Notes: generated by a model not told the origin, from the sequence alone. DNA of 64,000 bases from F22 sp963678855 (GCA_963678855.1 OY787448.1:1612001-1676000); one strand, 5' to 3'. Counted from the stretch's first letter, positions 43,385 to 52,661 are shown. Made by a program: numbers and translations.

Positions 43385-45610
43385 TTATTCGAAGTAATCA
43401 CGTTTTGCGTATTGAGATACCACCCACTTGATGTAGCGGATATCAGTAGTAATAGAACGGTTTGTACCTGTATAGTAATAATCAGATACAGTACCTTGCC
43501 ACATGCTATCGAAGTTCAAGCCGACAAGCTCACCTTTGGCATTAAGTACTGGAGAACCACTACTACCAGAAGTTGTATGTGCATTTGTCATAAAGCATAG
43601 ACGCATGCTACCATCAGGATAGCCATAACCAGCCCAATTGTCTTTAGGGTTGTTCATGCCTTCTTCGATAAGACCAGTCAAGCGCTTAGACAAGAAATAA
43701 TCTTGGTCGCCAGCATTGATAGCTGCACGTTGTAGAAGTCCCTTCATATCTGTATAGTAACGATATGTTACTGCTTCTTCTGGATAGGCGTTGCTCACCT
43801 TACCGTAGCTGATACGTTGTGAACCGTTAGCATCTGCCCAACGAGTATGGTCGTCTTTATGCATTTCCAAATACCCCTTCATGTACGTACGATATGGGTC
43901 TGTTTGTTTCGCTTGTAGCGTTTGCAGTTGACGGTTAATCTTTCTGATATACAATTTGTAGAAGCTGATTGCGATATTATATAGCTTATCTTCAGTAATC
44001 TTCTTGATATCACGCTCTGCAGTAGGAAGCTTCAAGTAAGCATCGATACTATCAGGGTGTGCAAACATAGAATTTTTAAATGCATCCTGAATCAAAGCAT
44101 CTACATCACCATTGTATTCTTTGATATAACCAACAGTTTGTGCATCCCAGAACTTGCTAGGCATATCGCTGTAGTAAGTAGCTACGGAAGCACGTACAGT
44201 TTTCATATCAATATCGTAGCTCCATTTTTGGAAGAACTGCTTAGTCAAACCGATTAGACGATCTGCTTCCATTTTCTCCTTTCTTGGCTTCAATGCACGC
44301 TTGCTCGTGTGCATAGCTACCAATTTCTCAAACTTACCGATATATGGGATAATTTCAGAGCCACCTAGCACACACTCGTTGAAGTATGTTTTTGCAAGTC
44401 TATACTCTGCAATTGGTGGATATTGTTCTTTCATTTCGTTGTATGCAGCAGCATAGACCTTACGAGATGCATCTTGTGCACACCATTCTAGGAATGCTTT
44501 TTCTTCACGCTCTTTTTCAGCAACAAGATCTGTTTGGCGGAAACCACGAAGGATCCCTTTCCACTTGATATACTTGTTAGAGACAGAAGATAATGTAGGT
44601 AGGTAACGTGCGTGCAATTCTTCATCTGCTGCCATAGCTTCTTCCATGATACGTACACGTTCACCACGAATCTTGACAGACGCTTCAGTTGTCTTGATTA
44701 GACCTTCGATACCGAAAGATGGTGTATATTGCTGTGTCTTCCCAGGATAACCCATCACCATCACGAAATCACCTTCTTTCACGCCTTTCTTAGCGATCTT
44801 CAAGTAATCTTGTGTCTTCAATGGCACGTTCTTTTTGCTATAACGCGCTGGTTGGTTGTCTTTATTGACATAGATACGCAACAAAGCGAAGTCGCCTGTG
44901 TAACGAGGCCACATCCAGTTGTCTTGTGTACCACCATACATACCAATCATTTGTGGAGCCGCTGCTACCATACGCACATCGCCATACATGCGATATACAG
45001 ACATGATGTATTGGTTGTTGGCATACAAGCTATGAATTTTGACTTTGATGCCACGCTCACCTTTTTCTTTAAGCTCTTTAGTTACCTTCTCAACAAGATC
45101 ATGACCGTTGTGGTTTAGCTTAGTAGTAAACGCACGACCTTTTAGGCCCTCACTGCCTTCAAGAAGGACATCTGTGACATCTTCAATACGTAGTAATTGT
45201 TTAACAGATAAGTCACGACAGAGACTTTCTTCTTTTTGATTCTTAGACCAGTAACCATGTTTCAAGAAATCATGGTTTGCTTGTAGACTAAACATACCTA
45301 GATAGCGCATCACACAGTGGAAGTTGGTCAACACAAGACCATCTTCGCTGATTATGCTACCTGTTGCATAACTATGTGTAGGATCAGGACCTGCTGTAAC
45401 CAGTCCGATAACTGCACGACTTATGCATGCTTCATTAACCGAAGAAATATCGTCATTGCTCATTTTCATACCAGCACGGCGCATTTCTTTATATTGGTCA
45501 TTTCCTAACAAATATGGCAGCCACATACCTTCATCGGCGATTGCTTTAGGTGCCATTACACACATCATTATTAATAGGGACAACGCCCCTCTCCACTTCA
45601 TCGTATTCAT
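43385..45610 (-). CDS. S46-family dipeptidyl-peptidase (DPP7/DPP11-like)
   Basis: Periplasmic serine exopeptidase that removes N-terminal dipeptides. Signal peptide to about IADEGMW, where mature S46 enzymes begin with DEGMW. Catalytic triad visible: His98 in 'LVLTNFHCVMRY', Asp in 'YTGDFALLRIYV' and Ser (near residue 683) in 'TSGSSGSPVLNAKGEL'. 741 residues is slightly long for the family (~710-720). The residue that sets S1 preference (Gly in DPP7, Arg in DPP11, within NFDxxW) is Ser here: 'LVGLNFDSMWQGTVSD'. First gene of the operon with the TonB receptor 19 bases downstream. Confidence 0.93.
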   Translation of the reverse strand: MNTMKWRGALSLLIMMCVMAPKAIADEGMWLPYLLGNDQYKEMRRAGMKMSNDDISSVNEACISRAVIGLVTAGPDPTHSYATGSIISEDGLVLTNFHCVMRYLGMFSLQANHDFLKHGYWSKNQKEESLCRDLSVKQLLRIEDVTDVLLEGSEGLKGRAFTTKLNHNGHDLVEKVTKELKEKGERGIKVKIHSLYANNQYIMSVYRMYGDVRMVAAAPQMIGMYGGTQDNWMWPRYTGDFALLRIYVNKDNQPARYSKKNVPLKTQDYLKIAKKGVKEGDFVMVMGYPGKTQQYTPSFGIEGLIKTTEASVKIRGERVRIMEEAMAADEELHARYLPTLSSVSNKYIKWKGILRGFRQTDLVAEKEREEKAFLEWCAQDASRKVYAAAYNEMKEQYPPIAEYRLAKTYFNECVLGGSEIIPYIGKFEKLVAMHTSKRALKPRKEKMEADRLIGLTKQFFQKWSYDIDMKTVRASVATYYSDMPSKFWDAQTVGYIKEYNGDVDALIQDAFKNSMFAHPDSIDAYLKLPTAERDIKKITEDKLYNIAISFYKLYIRKINRQLQTLQAKQTDPYRTYMKGYLEMHKDDHTRWADANGSQRISYGKVSNAYPEEAVTYRYYTDMKGLLQRAAINAGDQDYFLSKRLTGLIEEGMNNPKDNWAGYGYPDGSMRLCFMTNAHTTSGSSGSPVLNAKGELVGLNFDSMWQGTVSDYYYTGTNRSITTDIRYIKWVVSQYAKRDYFE

Positions 45611-45681
45611 AAGTTATGATTCACTTGATTTTAACAATCTTCTCTCTCTGGGACAAATATGTAAAAACATTTCTGTTTCGC

Positions 45682-45699
45682 ATGTCACATTGGTGACAT
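45682..45699. promoter_or_regulatory. 18-bp palindrome ATGTCAC-N4-GTGACAT upstream of the S46 operon
   Basis: Perfect 7-bp arms with a 4-base spacer, 72 bases upstream of the S46 ATG and just after the zinc-protease stop. Size and symmetry suit a dimeric regulator, but no partner is known. Confidence 0.4.
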
Positions 45700-45720
45700 T
45701 TGTATAAGCAAATTGTATTT

Positions 45721-47961
45721 TTATTTGCTACTAGCACGAATCACTTCGTGTTTTGAATATTTTTGCAATCTGTGCTTTGCGCTTTTGACTGCTTCTAAAA
45801 TATCAGCAGAATAGACATCTTTACTATTACCATCCTCTATTTTAGAGGCTGTCGCAGTAATAGTTTGCAACATCATATACTGAAGTCGTCGGTCATTTTC
45901 GAATATTGCACGACCTTCTTTTGTATTTTTATTATATGGTGTTTTTTCTGTCAAAGCATCAACCATATCGCTCAGATACACATCTACAGTATAGGTGCTC
46001 GCAGCCATACGGCTTAAAAAATTACTGTCAAATAGTGCTTTGACCAATGATTGTTGACGCTCTAGCATACTCTTATTGTTGCCAATATATGGGCTAACTG
46101 TTTCGTTGCCCAACCAAACTGGAGCAAGACGCAATTGACGTACTAGAAATTGCATCGCTTGCTTTTGTTCTTTTAATGATACTGGTACATAGTTAGCATC
46201 AAACTCTCCTGCTACACCATTATATGTATAGACACCGCCCATATAGGCAGCATCGGCACGTAAGAAACTATAGAATTGCTTCACCACACCTTCATACATG
46301 CGCTTCAAGCGGTCATACGACTTATTCTTATCAATAGTCCACTCTGGCAAATGAGCCATTATGACTTTCATATTACGAATACCGTAGTCTGTGCTGACTA
46401 GCAAATCATTACCTAACTGTTCACTTTGTGCACTTGGGTCACGTGTGATAACTGTTGATTCAGAAGGTGCATGTAAGTACATAGGATCGTTGCCATGAGC
46501 CAAGAACAATTGGTTCAATGTCTTTTTCTCTTCGTCTTGAGACATATCACTCGTATCCATATATCCCCACTCAATAGCGAACTTATCTTGCACCCCTAGC
46601 AATGGAGGAGTCAATTGAACACCTCGCTCCAAATCACCAGGTTGTGCTACAAAATTAAAACGAGCATAATCCATAATGGTAGCTGATGTACCAAACTCTT
46701 TCGTAAACTTAGGTGAACGCAATGAATCTGCTGAATAACTATAAGAACCACGGAAATTGTGCTTCAAGCCAAGCGTATGACCTGTTTCATGGGCTACCGC
46801 ATAACGAATCATATCTCCCCATACCTTTTCTGATAGTTCAGCAGGACGAGCAGCAGGGTCTACAGCGGCTGTTTGCACAAAACGCCATGTTTGCAAAAGC
46901 TGCATCACATTGTGCCACCAGATAATATCAGCTTGAATAATCTCTCCGCTTCGTGGGTCTACCCAGCAAGGACCACTAGCATTGGCACGGTCAGTTGGCA
47001 CATAACGGAACACATTCACTCCCATATCCTCGCTCAAGAAAGTACCTTTAGGAAAATCCTTAACTCGCATCACATTTTTGAAACCGATACGTTCAAAGGC
47101 GGCATTCCAAGCAAGAATACCTTCTTTGGCATATTTCTTAATCAATGGAGGAGTTGACGGGTCAAAATAGAAGACGATAGGTTTGGCTGGCTCCACTAGT
47201 TGACCAGATTTCCAGCTTGCTCTATCCTCTGGTTTAGGTTCTAAGCGCCAGCGGTGAGCATAATCTATACTTTTTACTGCCTTAGATGTATCAAATAATT
47301 TCTTGGCTGTATCGAAGTAGTTCACGCGCTCATCGGCGATACGTGGACGCATTGGCTTTTCTGGAAGCACCATCAACGTATAACATAGCGTACCGACAAA
47401 TGGTTTACGTGCACCTGTATAGACATAACGAGTCACCACATTGATACGGTTGTCCAATGTTTGTACTTTTTGGATACCCGAAAGGGTTTTGTCTAAACGT
47501 CCTTGTTTGATACCACGTGGTAGTGGATCGACTTCTGCGATTTCGCCTGAGAAGTAAGCGGTCACATCGATATTCAGTTTCTTATCTTCTCCTACCTTAT
47601 ATTTAAAACCACGCAACACAGGAATTACATTATTACGATTAATAATGTGCTTAGCAGGTTCATTTTCAGGATAGATAGCATTACTCACAATTTGCTGCAT
47701 CTCCAAGTAGCCTTTATTGGGGCTTTTAGAGAAACGCACCACGATAGGGTTGTGCAGAGTAAGTCCAGCCGACGTGTTGTACTGGCGGCTAAGATCCACT
47801 ACGCGACCTGCGTACAGCAAATCACGATCTAATAAAGAGTCTGAAAGTTGCAAGACACATTTTGCCCCTTGCTTCTTGATTGATAGTTGCTGTGCATAGC
47901 TATGCATAGCTACACATAACACACCGATAATTGCTAGAATATAGTAGCTAATTCGACGCAT
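45721..47961 (-). CDS. Zinc-dependent metalloprotease, DUF5117/DUF5118 type
   Basis: Start placed at ATG 47961 ('MRRISYYILAIIGVLCVAMH' signal peptide ending SYAQ); the frame extends upstream to 48078 but without protein-like sequence. The metzincin motif HExxHxxGxxH reads 'VAHETGHTLGLKHNFRGS', with 'ATIMDYARFNF' as possible Met-turn. Large N-terminal region of the DUF5117 type ('VVRFSKSPNKGYLEM', 'VRIADERVNYF'-like). Predicted periplasmic or surface endopeptidase. 110 bases upstream of the S46 gene; the palindrome at 45682-45699 lies between, so a shared operon is possible but not certain. Confidence 0.87.
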   Translation of the reverse strand: MRRISYYILAIIGVLCVAMHSYAQQLSIKKQGAKCVLQLSDSLLDRDLLYAGRVVDLSRQYNTSAGLTLHNPIVVRFSKSPNKGYLEMQQIVSNAIYPENEPAKHIINRNNVIPVLRGFKYKVGEDKKLNIDVTAYFSGEIAEVDPLPRGIKQGRLDKTLSGIQKVQTLDNRINVVTRYVYTGARKPFVGTLCYTLMVLPEKPMRPRIADERVNYFDTAKKLFDTSKAVKSIDYAHRWRLEPKPEDRASWKSGQLVEPAKPIVFYFDPSTPPLIKKYAKEGILAWNAAFERIGFKNVMRVKDFPKGTFLSEDMGVNVFRYVPTDRANASGPCWVDPRSGEIIQADIIWWHNVMQLLQTWRFVQTAAVDPAARPAELSEKVWGDMIRYAVAHETGHTLGLKHNFRGSYSYSADSLRSPKFTKEFGTSATIMDYARFNFVAQPGDLERGVQLTPPLLGVQDKFAIEWGYMDTSDMSQDEEKKTLNQLFLAHGNDPMYLHAPSESTVITRDPSAQSEQLGNDLLVSTDYGIRNMKVIMAHLPEWTIDKNKSYDRLKRMYEGVVKQFYSFLRADAAYMGGVYTYNGVAGEFDANYVPVSLKEQKQAMQFLVRQLRLAPVWLGNETVSPYIGNNKSMLERQQSLVKALFDSNFLSRMAASTYTVDVYLSDMVDALTEKTPYNKNTKEGRAIFENDRRLQYMMLQTITATASKIEDGNSKDVYSADILEAVKSAKHRLQKYSKHEVIRASSK

Positions 47962-48078
47962 AAAATAACACATTAGTTCATAAAAAAGGCCACGGTATAG
48001 GTTTATTGTAAGCAATAATAGGCTTTTTCTATCATTCAGACAAACCGAAGATGTTATAGAAACAAAAACAGCGAACAA

Positions 48079-48100
48079 AATACCTACTTCTAGGTATTTC
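48079..48100 (-). terminator. Hairpin terminator after the GH65-like gene
   Basis: Perfect 9-bp stem AAATACCTA/TAGGTATTT with a 4-base loop; on the minus strand followed by TGTTCGCTGTTTTTG. 27 bases after the stop. Confidence 0.6.
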
Positions 48101-48126
48101 TGTCCGCCATTCTGTATGTTTATTCT

Positions 48127-50148
48127 TTATTTAGAGACTACAGCCTCCCCATTTAGAACTATTTGCAGTTTAGTCCACGATGCTGGTTTTGTAGAAGTGA
48201 CCGTCTTCAAACCACCGTTATCAGAAATCTGCAATCCACCGAAACCATTAAGTACGGTTTGCAACACACCGCCTGCTCCTGTGATAAAGTATGGATTGTC
48301 TCCACCCTTACATTCAGCAATCACTCGGAAAGGAGGCTGTAGGTTAGGCACATAGGCATCTTTAAACCAATGGTAGGCCTCATCGCTATCTCCTAGTCGT
48401 GCATATAATAAGGAGTAGATAGCTTGTGTCATGGCTGGCGTATCTCGCAAAGGAATTTTCTTTTTATAATAATCTAGGTTTTTCTTTTGCTGCTCCTTGT
48501 CCGTGATAATACCTAGAGGATACGACAATAGATTCACATCTGCTTGTTTAATCATTTGACCATCGTACGTATCGTGCTCACGAGTGACACCATTTGGCAT
48601 AGTCCCTATGTATATATTGTCTGCGATAGTTGTCCAGATAGCTGGTGCTTTCTCGCCCAATACCTTAGCTGCCTTAGCCGCATAGCGTAGGTTCATAATC
48701 GCCGCGCCATTGGTAAAGGCATCGTTGTCGATATTCTCAGCCCACTCGTCGGCCGCCACTACATTATTAATAGTGTACTGCCCTGCTTTGTTCTTTTCTA
48801 CACGAGATACCCAGAAAGCAGCGGTCTCTTTCAAGATAGGCCAAGCGATATCTTCTAGCCACTCTTTGTCTTGCGTCATCAAGTAGTATTGCCAAGCAGC
48901 AATAGCCACATCGGCTGTGATATGATGCTCAAAAGGACCGGTCAATGCCCATACTGGCGTCTCTTCCACACCTGTTGCTGCACTTTCCCAAGGAAACATC
49001 GCTCCTTGATAACCATAAGTGAAAGCATTTTGCTTGGCAGCTTCTAGACGGTTGTAGCGATAACGTATCATGCTTTCCGCCATCTCAGGATGAAGAATAA
49101 GCATAGCTGGGTACATCCATAGTTCGGTATCCCAGAACACGTGGCCATTATACCCAAGTCCACTCAATCCCATAGGAGATGGAGAGGTGTCCATACCCGC
49201 ACGACAGAAAGCATACAAGTGATACATCATATTGTGGATATCTTGTTGGTCTTGCTTATTGCCTTCAATCACGATATCCGATTGCCATAGTTTGTCCCAG
49301 GCTTTATCATGACCTGCGAGCAACTTATCCACACCTTGCAGACGCGCATAAATCGTCAAGCGCTCGGCATGATTCAATGGATCGGCATATTGTACCGAGG
49401 AAATCACACTACCCACCAAGTAGAAAGTATAAGGCTGACCAGCTTTCAAGTGCTTCGAGAAACGCGCTTGGTGCATGTCGGTATCTCTGACCTCATGTAA
49501 AAGCTGAGGTGCTTCCTTGTCATGTGGAAATAAGAAAGAAGTCGACGATGCAATCGTCACATTGCCACTAGGACTTTTGGCTTGAGAGGTCAACAAAGAA
49601 ATCGTGCCGTGAGGTGAAGGAATCTGATTCCACATCAACTGCCCATCATCTAGCGACGCAGGTGTGGTCAATTTATTGGCACAGTCGAGCAAGACATCTT
49701 TTTCTGGTGTGACAGTAATCTCCAATAAAGCATTGCACGGCAATTGATACAGCGTCTGATAGCTATAATCGACCTTCGCTTTGCCTGGCATGCGGAAGGC
49801 CCCATGAAAACGTCCATGACGCATATCCAAGGTTTGTTTGTAGTCTTGGATCTCTCCAGCATGGATAGACTGTCCGTCTATCTTCAGTTCCGTATTCAGA
49901 AAATTGAAGACAGGTAAAAAATTGCCCACACGACCACGGCCGTACATGTCGTAGACTCCAGCTAAAACCACATCTTTGACTTCCATAGGACGTGCAGAGG
50001 AGGTGATACCCAGTTGCCCATTACCCACAGACACTCCGTAATAGGGAGCACCTGCTTCGATAGGAGCTTCGATGCGCCACGCATCTTGTGCGATAGCGAG
50101 TGCAGGCAATAGAAGCGCTGCACAGGCTAGAAGGTGTTTCTTAATCAT
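48127..50148 (-). CDS. GH65-like glycoside hydrolase
   Basis: ATG 50148 begins a good signal peptide ('MIKKHLLACAALLLPALAIA'); the promoter at 50178-50207 rules out the longer frame to 50247. The (alpha/alpha)6 barrel shows GH65 motifs: 'GHVFWDTELWMYPAMLILHP', 'YRYNRLEAAKQNAF', 'GAMFPWESAATGVEETP' and 'VVAADEWAENIDNDAFTNGA', in which the Glu after Asp is the expected general acid. GH65 holds both disaccharide phosphorylases and hydrolases (acid trehalase, glucosylgalactosyl-hydroxylysine glucosidase). Export and the context of proteases and other glycosidases favour a hydrolase; the substrate is open. Confidence 0.87.
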   Translation of the reverse strand: MIKKHLLACAALLLPALAIAQDAWRIEAPIEAGAPYYGVSVGNGQLGITSSARPMEVKDVVLAGVYDMYGRGRVGNFLPVFNFLNTELKIDGQSIHAGEIQDYKQTLDMRHGRFHGAFRMPGKAKVDYSYQTLYQLPCNALLEITVTPEKDVLLDCANKLTTPASLDDGQLMWNQIPSPHGTISLLTSQAKSPSGNVTIASSTSFLFPHDKEAPQLLHEVRDTDMHQARFSKHLKAGQPYTFYLVGSVISSVQYADPLNHAERLTIYARLQGVDKLLAGHDKAWDKLWQSDIVIEGNKQDQQDIHNMMYHLYAFCRAGMDTSPSPMGLSGLGYNGHVFWDTELWMYPAMLILHPEMAESMIRYRYNRLEAAKQNAFTYGYQGAMFPWESAATGVEETPVWALTGPFEHHITADVAIAAWQYYLMTQDKEWLEDIAWPILKETAAFWVSRVEKNKAGQYTINNVVAADEWAENIDNDAFTNGAAIMNLRYAAKAAKVLGEKAPAIWTTIADNIYIGTMPNGVTREHDTYDGQMIKQADVNLLSYPLGIITDKEQQKKNLDYYKKKIPLRDTPAMTQAIYSLLYARLGDSDEAYHWFKDAYVPNLQPPFRVIAECKGGDNPYFITGAGGVLQTVLNGFGGLQISDNGGLKTVTSTKPASWTKLQIVLNGEAVVSK

Positions 50149-50177
50149 CGCTAAATCCATTAGATTATTGTTTAGGA

Positions 50178-50207
50178 CAAATATACAAAAAAATTGGAAC
50201 ATCACAA
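50178..50207 (-). promoter_or_regulatory. Promoter of the GH65-like gene
   Basis: Minus strand TTG (50205-50207), 19 bp, TATATTTG (50178-50185): full consensus. It fixes the start at 50148 or 50160. Confidence 0.7.
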
Positions 50208-50260
50208 GAAAGGGCATTTTACTTACATTATGATAGTTGTAGACCATGGCCTATCTTTTT

Positions 50261-50548
50261 CTCAGAATAGCTAGAGTCCACCCGAAAAAAAAGTGCCTAA
50301 AAACAGCTAAAAACAGCCTTAGCGGGCGTGTCGAATTTTAAGTTAATTACTTAAACGAGAAATAGCCCTAAAAAATGAACTTTCTAGAGCTATTTCTCAC
50401 TCTTAGTACTTAAGAGTCGGCTCTTAAGGCTTGCGAGCGCGCTCTTATTATAATGAAAGCGCACTCGCAAGCGCTTCCGTTCTGGTTCTTAATAGGTTCC
50501 AAGTAAGCTATTTTACCTATAGCCTGTATGAGAAGTGACAAAATGTCA
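50261..50548 (+). repeat. Intergenic repeat element, copy B (288 bp), rich in hairpins
   Basis: Diverged homologue of 855-1145 with the same block order and nearly the same length. It contains four self-complementary parts: GAGAAATAGC (50357-50366) with 50389-50398; CTTAAGAG-TCGG-CTCTTAAG (50409-50428); a 15-bp stem with one mismatch, 50429-50443 with 50458-50472; and the right-end TGACA-AAA-TGTCA (50536-50548). The hairpins differ from those in copy A although the block positions agree, so structure may matter more than sequence. No shared reading frame. Confidence 0.7.
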
Positions 50549-50598
50549 AATTTACTTTTTCCGTACTGACCTATTCATTACAATTTATAAGGTATTTT

Positions 50599-51183
50599 TT
50601 AACAGTGAGCAGAATAATGGTCAGCATCAACCAGCTCTCTATATTTAGCCACTACACACTTCATATCTTCCCATACAGGGCGTTTCATATTGGGGTTGCG
50701 TAAGAGAGCCGATGGATGGTAGGTAGGCATGACTAGACGGCCATTCCACTGTATCCATTTACCGCGTACTTGGGTGATACGTGCAGTCGGGTCTATCAGT
50801 CCTTTCAATGCAGTCGCACCGAGTAGAATAATGATTTTAGGATTGATGAGTTCGATTTGCTTCATCAAATACGGTAAACAGGCTTCACGCTCTTCTGGTT
50901 TGGGTGCTCTATTTTGAGGTGGGCGACAACGTACGATATTGGATATAAAGATATGGTCATCTCTCTGAAATCCACAGGCATCGAGTATCTTGTCAAGCAT
51001 CTGACCTGATGGACCGACAAAGGTATGTCCTTGCATGTCTTCATGATAGCCAGGTCCTTCGGCAATAATCATGATATCAGCATTTGGGTTGCCATCACCA
51101 AAGACAGCATTATTTCTAGTAGCCGCTAATGGGCATTTCTGGCAGTTTAAGACCTCTTGACGGAGGATTTCTATTTCTTCCAT
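50599..51183 (-). CDS. Family 4 (Fe-S) uracil-DNA glycosylase
   Basis: Removes uracil from DNA as first step of base-excision repair. Fe-S cluster cysteines: 'NCQKCPLAATRN' (two) plus 'VRCRPPQNRAPKPEEREACL' (two). Active-site motif 1 'EGPGYHEDMQGHTFVGPSG' and motif 'MPTYHPSALLRNP' at the C-terminal side. 194 residues is the usual size of UDG family 4/5 enzymes. Own promoter probable: TACCTTTG at 51207-51214. Confidence 0.94.
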   Translation of the reverse strand: MEEIEILRQEVLNCQKCPLAATRNNAVFGDGNPNADIMIIAEGPGYHEDMQGHTFVGPSGQMLDKILDACGFQRDDHIFISNIVRCRPPQNRAPKPEEREACLPYLMKQIELINPKIIILLGATALKGLIDPTARITQVRGKWIQWNGRLVMPTYHPSALLRNPNMKRPVWEDMKCVVAKYRELVDADHYSAHC

Positions 51184-51206
51184 GGTATACGGTTGATTTG
51201 ATTAGC

Positions 51207-51214
51207 CAAAGGTA
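51207..51214 (-). promoter_or_regulatory. Candidate -7 box of the uracil-DNA glycosylase gene
   Basis: TACCTTTG on the minus strand 23 bases before the ATG. No TTG at 19-20 bp (a CTG at 21 bp). Confidence 0.4.
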
Positions 51215-51251
51215 TCAAAATTTGCAGAAATAAAACAGCCAGAAAAAAAGA

Positions 51252-52661
51252 TTATTGAGTTAATCTGACTATTTTACAGGCATGAGCTGGTAATTGCACT
51301 TCTATTTGATTACTCACTCCTTCGTCAGTATGTTTCCATAAGTCACGCACTTTCCTGTTGCCTGTAATCCCTAAATCAGCAAAGGTAATGGTGCGAATCT
51401 GAGTTGTATTTTCTCGGTTAAACAAGCCAACAATCCAATCACCATTGGACATTTGACCATACCATATCTGATTGTTATCATCCGAAACACTAGTCGAACG
51501 AGGCTTACCGACAAACTTATCTTTGTTTAAGGCCAAGAGCTCTTCATTTTGGTAAAATCTAATATTTTGGCCAACAGTATTGTACTGATCGGCCACAGCT
51601 ATCGGCCCTCCTGCAAGGAGTTGTAGGGAAATCACTGATTCTTTTTCTTGATCCGTAGAGAAGGTGTTCAAACGAATAAAATCGCCATCAGGGATAACAC
51701 ATTTTCGTCCAGTCACTGGCGACCAGTGGATAAAACCATCAAACATATTCATGCTATTGGGCCAAGTCCCATACAGCTTTCCTCTTTCATGGTCAGAAAA
51801 GTGTCGCCAGCCACCATCTCCTGTATCGGCGACAATGCGGACCATATTTCCATATTGCTTTTCTATAGAAGCCTTATCAAAGAGGTGAGGCATGACCAAG
51901 GAGGTAAACACACCATACTTTTGAGCTGATTCACAAATATATTTCAAGGCCAATTCATACACACCACGTCCATAACCACGTCCGACAACACCCATACCTC
52001 TATCCTGACCATTTTCATACCAACTCAGAAAATCCATGCGGATATAGTGTATTCCCATATCTGAGAAGTGCTTGAAAAAGCCATCAATATAGGCTTGTGC
52101 TCCTTCATGGGAGGCTACGACCCAACTAAACCATGTGTCATTTTTGTCTGGATGAATCACAGTGTCTCCATGCTTATATTTCAAATCACCAAAAGTAACA
52201 TTAGTTCCTGCCACCAAGGTTGTGTCTGCTCCATGAATCCATAGGGGATTATCGTAGACTCCCACTTTCAATCCTTTGGCTTGACATTTGGCCACCAACC
52301 TTTTCAAAGACATGCTCCCATAATGAGTCATATACCCTGATTGGTCACGGGCCAACATCGGAATAAACCCATCAGTACACACCATGTCATAGCCATAGGG
52401 TTTCAAGTCACGAGCAATCCAGTCGATAATCTTATCCCATTCAGCTTCACTAATGTCCATGTCTCCATTGGATACTCCTTGTTTATTTTGCTCCCAACAA
52501 TACTCGTATACACTCCAGTATAATGGTGCTTTACTAGTATGTATACTGGTTGCACTATGGGTGTCCTCTGCGGGAGTGTCCTCGTCACTATGTGCACAAC
52601 CCGAAAAGATTAAGAGCAAGATTGTAGTGAATAGACTTGCACTGAAAAAAAATTTATTCAT
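51252..52661 (-). CDS. Clan GH-D glycosidase lipoprotein (GH27/alpha-galactosidase-like)
   Basis: Lipobox 'LIFSGC' (Cys22) followed by A-H-S-D-E-D, which resembles the Bacteroidota lipoprotein export signal, so it is probably exposed on the surface. The TIM barrel covers about 45-370: 'YGYDMVCTDGFIPMLARDQ', 'GLKVGVYDNPLWIHG' and the nucleophile Asp in 'MGIHYIRMDFLSWYENG'; the expected acid/base is in 'RIVADTGDGGW'. A C-terminal beta-sandwich holds 'NGDWIVGLFNRENTTQI', as in GH27. Exact family and substrate uncertain; galactoside or related alpha-linked glycan likely. Confidence 0.8.
   Translation of the reverse strand: MNKFFFSASLFTTILLLIFSGCAHSDEDTPAEDTHSATSIHTSKAPLYWSVYEYCWEQNKQGVSNGDMDISEAEWDKIIDWIARDLKPYGYDMVCTDGFIPMLARDQSGYMTHYGSMSLKRLVAKCQAKGLKVGVYDNPLWIHGADTTLVAGTNVTFGDLKYKHGDTVIHPDKNDTWFSWVVASHEGAQAYIDGFFKHFSDMGIHYIRMDFLSWYENGQDRGMGVVGRGYGRGVYELALKYICESAQKYGVFTSLVMPHLFDKASIEKQYGNMVRIVADTGDGGWRHFSDHERGKLYGTWPNSMNMFDGFIHWSPVTGRKCVIPDGDFIRLNTFSTDQEKESVISLQLLAGGPIAVADQYNTVGQNIRFYQNEELLALNKDKFVGKPRSTSVSDDNNQIWYGQMSNGDWIVGLFNRENTTQIRTITFADLGITGNRKVRDLWKHTDEGVSNQIEVQLPAHACKIVRLTQ

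Noticed and set aside
42579..43600. Plus-strand frames opposite the TonB receptor and S46 genes
   Set aside because: They overlap strong minus-strand genes with complete domain motifs and have no features of their own.
47962..48078. Upstream extension of the zinc-protease gene
   Set aside because: A clear signal peptide begins at 47961; the extra codons overlap the preceding terminator region and are not protein-like.
50149..50247. Upstream extension of the GH65-like gene
   Set aside because: A full-consensus promoter lies inside it and a signal peptide begins at 50148.
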